A stretch of DNA of 64,000 nucleotides from Eucommia ulmoides. Taxonomy: Eukaryota; Streptophyta; Magnoliopsida; Garryales; Eucommiaceae. The notes under the pieces are model-generated. The model worked only from the letters and a program-made list of their open reading frames with translations, ran no database searches and had not been told where the DNA came from. A program made the position numbers and the translations under genes. Shown here one piece after another: positions 60,755-64,000 of the stretch (its first letter is position 1; every line of letters starts with the position of its first letter). The stretch lies in assembly GCA_016647705.1 (NCBI GenBank), contig CM028334.1, positions 8,341,546-8,405,545 on the forward strand, read 5' to 3'.

Positions 60755-60762
60755 ATAATATG

Positions 60763-61372
60763 AAAGGAATTAGAGTGTTCTCGAACATGTAAGTGTTTTT
60801 ATTATGTTGGATTTGAATTTACTATAAAAGTGAACAAATATAATTCAAGTAAATAATAATATTCTAATCTTATTGTAAACGAATTATTGTAGCTTCACAA
60901 CAAGAAGAGAAATAAGTCAGCTCAAAGGCGATTAAATGATTTGGTGTTTGTGTAGTATAATAGGGCATTGATTCGTCAATATCAAGCACGTGACACTATT
61001 AATCATATCTCATTGACTTATATTGATGATAGCAATGAGTGGTTAATGGTCGAGTTGATGGAGCTTCCGATGGTGAGGCCAATGATGAGTATGTGCATGA
61101 CGAAGAAGATAGATTGACATAGAGAGATGGCAATTGCTGCTGGAATAGTAGAGAATCTATATAATTCTAGATCGAGACCGAGTTCGACTCTAAAGGTAAA
61201 TGATAGAAATAAGCAAGTAGCTATATCTTCTTCCACCCTAATAAGCCTTATAGATGATGAAGATGCCAATTCAGGTGAGATTGAAGAGAAAGAATGTGAA
61301 TGGAAGGATCATGAGTCCAACGATGAAGATGTAGATGTCTTTACTTTGGTGGATGATGATGACGATGATTGA
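60763..61372 (+). pseudogene. hAT transposase, C-terminal dimerisation part
   Basis: This continues the gene from 56698: ERN, a stop, then SVLEHV; an intron-like gap; then LHNKKRNKSAQRRLNDLVFV (60893-60953), the C-terminal hAT dimerisation signature, and an acidic tail ending VFTLVDDDDDD (61127-61372). Stops make it a pseudogene. Confidence 0.8.
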
Positions 61373-62170
61373 TGTTACCAAAAATTCTTAACACGTGTGA
61401 TCAACTTCCTACGTACCAATAATCTTTTCGTCTTCCTTCTTCAACCTGCAAAACCGTTAAGTTCTAAAGGGGGACACCGATGTGATGTCGGCCAAAGAAC
61501 ATCCGGTGTGAGAATAAGTTAATCTGGTAATGGAGAAGGATAATACAAAGATTGAATTGTCAGAAATAAACAATGATACATTCCCTTTATAGAGGCGCGG
61601 TTATCCTCTGTCGTTTCATTGATGAGATCGATTGTTACAAATTCTTCTCCTAACGGTATGGTAGATAGCTACGATCCTCTCCAACTATCCAGGAGATGAT
61701 CTTTGTAATGTACTCTACTTAATTTAGGTCGTTACAGAATGTCTCATAATGTTCTCATGCATAGGAGTGACCATTATCGTGAGCTGACCAGTTCTTTCAT
61801 TGACCTGAACGCCGTGAGCTTTAGACTACTTATTGATGGGCCTCTTCATGAGGCTGTTTAACTTGTACAGTGGACTGTTGAAGTCCTTTTCCAGATGGGC
61901 TTGTAATACTCGATCCAGACAAAACACTGGGTTTTATATATTATGGATCGGGTCACTAACCCAATTGGACCCGTTAAGGCTCCACACCTTTATCAGTTGT
62001 GAGCAGAAGTTTTTCCATATCATTTGCTCTCTTGACTTTCGTGACAATTCAAGAGAAGAGAGCCGAAATATCACTTCCATTTTGCATAAGTTCTCATCTT
62101 TCCCAAATCCTTTGGCTGCATTGCTTTTATTTGTATTCTCTGTTTCGATTGTTGCCTGCTTTACCCTAGG
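61373..62170. other. Untranslated part of a decayed retroelement
   Basis: No gene is recognised. The open frame at 61833-62219 has no known domain. The sequence leads into the gag-like reading at 62171, so it may be its leader or LTR. Confidence 0.4.
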
Positions 62171-63228
62171 ATGTCGTTGGGTCAATCCCATAGTCCTGCT
62201 AAGGCTGGTTCGTCGTTGAATCCCCCTATGGAGTGGACAACGACAGCATAGGATGCTCAGTCTTCCAATCCCTCAGAAAAATGGGGAGATCATGGGGCGA
62301 GCAAGGTTCTACAAGAACGCTTGCGCTATTTAAGGAACAGTACGACATCCTTCCATCCATGTCGAGTAGGGTTCCGTCTGAAAATGAATGTCCCTATGAT
62401 GCCAATGAGGATTAAATATGCCTCTTTTTGTGGATTTTTGAGTATGGACTCACTCTTCCCTTTACTCATTTCCTCCATAATATTTTTGTCAATTAGATAA
62501 AACCCCTGCTCAGTTAACTGCTAATGGCTTTCGTTAAATCATAGGAGGCATTTCTCTTTCTCGAACAAATGAAGCGTCCATTTCTATAGATACAATTAGG
62601 AGTATAGAACACCTCAAATTCCTTTCTAATCTTAGAAGATATTATTATTCCTTCCCCCAGAGATTTCTTTTATTACCGACCTTCCTGTTAAGGTAAGAGA
62701 TTGGCAACGATGGTATATCTTCTTCAAGGGTGATTAGGAATTTTCTCTTGAAGAAGCGAGACAGCCTTCTGTTGTACTAAGGCACTTCGATACCTCAAGT
62801 AATTCTTCTTCTTGTTTTTCTTGACAATTTTATTATTTGGAATTTTGCACTAGTGATTTTGATATCTTTTCTAGGATTCTGATGTAGGTGAGAGAGCTTG
62901 TAAAAGTCTTGGACTTACAGCTAGGATTGAAGGAGATTTGAGACAATTGCTTGTCCCATAAAATCGATCCTACAAAATTTTAGCTCATCACCCGTTCATT
63001 AGACTAGAAATGAACGTTTCTCAATTCAATGAGTTGGCTGAGTTGCAAATTGGAAAGAATATGAAGAGGCTTGTGAAAAAGTCTTCCATACCAGCAGGGC
63101 AATCATCATTCTAGCCTGCTGCCGCTGCAAGACCGGTAGCTCGTCGTGTTGCTAAGCCCTCTATTTTATTAGAGGCCAGCCAGCCAGTTTAGCCCACTGT
63201 CCAACCTCATGCTGATCCTCAACCTGCT
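62171..63228 (+). pseudogene. Decayed gypsy-type gag (plant 'putative gypsy transposon' domain)
   Basis: From ATG 62171 the reading MSLGQSHSPAKAGSSLNPP leads to LPFTHFLHNIF (about 62460), then FITDLPVKVRDWQRWYIFF and EFSLEEARQPSVV (about 62670-62780). This is the order of the N-terminal domain of plant Gypsy proteins annotated as putative gypsy-type transposon. A later part, MNVSQFNELAELQIGKNMKR (63010-63070), runs into a Pro/Ala-rich tail. Several stops are present. An LTR begins at about 63231. Confidence 0.6.
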
Positions 63229-63230
63229 AT

Positions 63231-64000
63231 TATTAGGTGTAAAATATCTATCTACTTCTAAGCTGAATTTGTCAGTTTTCGAGTGTTTTATTAATGTTTT
63301 AGTGTGTTTTTGTTAGTTTTGGTATAATTCAGGTGTAGGGACGTTAACGAGCTATAAACGAGCAAAATGGTAGAAAAACGACGGAGAAATTATGGAAAAA
63401 TACTAGGTTTCAAGACAACCTAGCCACCGCCGCAGCGGTGAGAATGAAAAGGGGTGCTGAAATTCACAAAATCCCACCTCCGCAACGGTAAAAGATCAGA
63501 GAGTTTTGGAACTGTTCCACCGTCGCAGCGAAAGTTAAACCGACTTACTCACCGCCGCGACGGTCAGCTTTACGCAGAGTAAAATATCCTTTAAATATTT
63601 TTGAAATCTTAAGCCTATAAATACCACTCCCTCACGTTTGAAACTGGTTGTTGAAGGTTCCTAACCTTAATATAGTGTTCTCTAGCCATTCTTGAGAAAT
63701 CAAGGAGAAGGTTCATCATTTGGATGATGACGAAACATTTGTGGAGCGATCTTAAGCGACAGTGGACCGTTTCACTCTCAGATTTGATTGTTCTTCTCTT
63801 GTTTTTATCTTTGTAATTACTTTTCCATATCTAATCATGTTGAATCACTCTTTTTTTGTGCGTTGTATAGCTAGGATCATGTAGTAGTAGGTAAATATTA
63901 CTTAGGTGTTGATTGTAAGTCATGTAAAGCTAGTTTGATTTAATATACGTTACGTTAATGGATGTTTGTCTAAATCCGATTGTGTTTACCGTTATTCTTG
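63231..64000 (+). repeat. LTR of the Athila/Tat-like family, cut by window end
   Basis: It opens TATTAGGTGTAAAATATC (worn TGATAGGTGTAA). It carries a palindrome array (63424-63566) and a TATA box (TATAAATA, 63616-63623), in the layout of the LTR at 56699. It is inserted in or next to the decayed gag. Confidence 0.75.
63424..63566 (+). promoter_or_regulatory. Array of CCGCCGCAGCGG-type palindromes upstream of LTR TATA box
   Basis: Four copies: CCACCGCCGCAGCGGTG, CCACCTCCGCAACGGT, CCACCGTCGCAGCG and TCACCGCCGCGACGGTC. The last ends 50 bp before the TATA box. Confidence 0.6.

Larger units (their letters stand above)
56699..60757 (+). mobile_element. Athila/Tat-like Gypsy element with 5' LTR only
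   Basis: The order on + is LTR (56699-58057), PBS (58064-58081), a gag-like remnant, and a PPT (60744-60754). It is inserted in the hAT gene with a 5-bp duplication ATATG (56694-56698 and 60758-60762); the hAT frame ...SGY resumes as ERN directly after. No 3' LTR exists: only ATA separates the PPT from the duplicated target. No polymerase is present, so the element is non-autonomous. Confidence 0.8.

Noticed and set aside
61833..62219. 128-residue + frame as a possible membrane protein
   Set aside because: The hydrophobic stretch comes from a T-rich leader; the gag-like reading in another frame explains the end better.

Overview
The window reads as nuclear DNA of a flowering plant, most likely a eudicot. 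It is AT-rich, has spliced genes with GT-AG introns, and is dominated by plant-type mobile elements: Tekay/Del-like and Athila/Tat-like Gypsy elements, a SIRE-like Copia, RTE-type LINEs, hAT, a Mutator-like element (MULE) and short MITEs. I could not run any search. Family names rest on motifs I recognise; element boundaries rest on direct repeats, inverted repeats, primer-binding sites (PBS) and polypurine tracts (PPT) read from the sequence.

Layout. 1-11.5 kb: Tekay-like LTRs (one in + and one in - orientation, with a PBS leader between them) next to a decayed Gypsy element (3' LTR fragment, gag, 5' LTR, all on -). That element is broken at 6091-8929 by an unusual head-to-head LTR unit flanked by the 5-bp duplication CTCTC. 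11.9-25.1 kb: two RTE LINE copies on -. The first is split by a nearly full-length Tekay-like Gypsy (13185-21061) that has only its 3' LTR. The second is split by a solo Athila/Tat-like LTR (22489-24214, duplication ATTAC). 25.1-34.5 kb: the one clearly intact host gene, a NAP1-related histone chaperone (SET/NRP type) with nine coding exons (27689-33848). Its introns hold a SINE-like insert and four MITEs. 34541-54146: a MULE-like transposon with about 240-bp inverted termini and a 9-bp duplication. A Copia element (36248-52494) sits inside it, and a non-autonomous Gypsy derivative (42990-50178, duplication CCTAT) sits inside the Copia gag gene. 54.5-64 kb: the first exon of a 2-oxoglutarate dioxygenase gene, then a decayed hAT transposase. 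The hAT is split by an Athila-like element (56699-60757, duplication ATATG) that has only its 5' LTR. A decayed gypsy-type gag and the start of another LTR of the same family close the window.

The only probable working gene products are the NRP histone chaperone and, if its missing exons lie elsewhere, the dioxygenase. Everything else is the history of nested insertions. The signals I find most worth following are: arrays of short palindromes about 50 bp upstream of the TATA box in three related LTRs, with the palindrome core different in each LTR but the outer bases shared; two Gypsy insertions that each lack one LTR exactly at a reverse-transcription priming site; the head-to-head LTR unit with its own target-site duplication; and minisatellites with different units at the same place in related LTRs.
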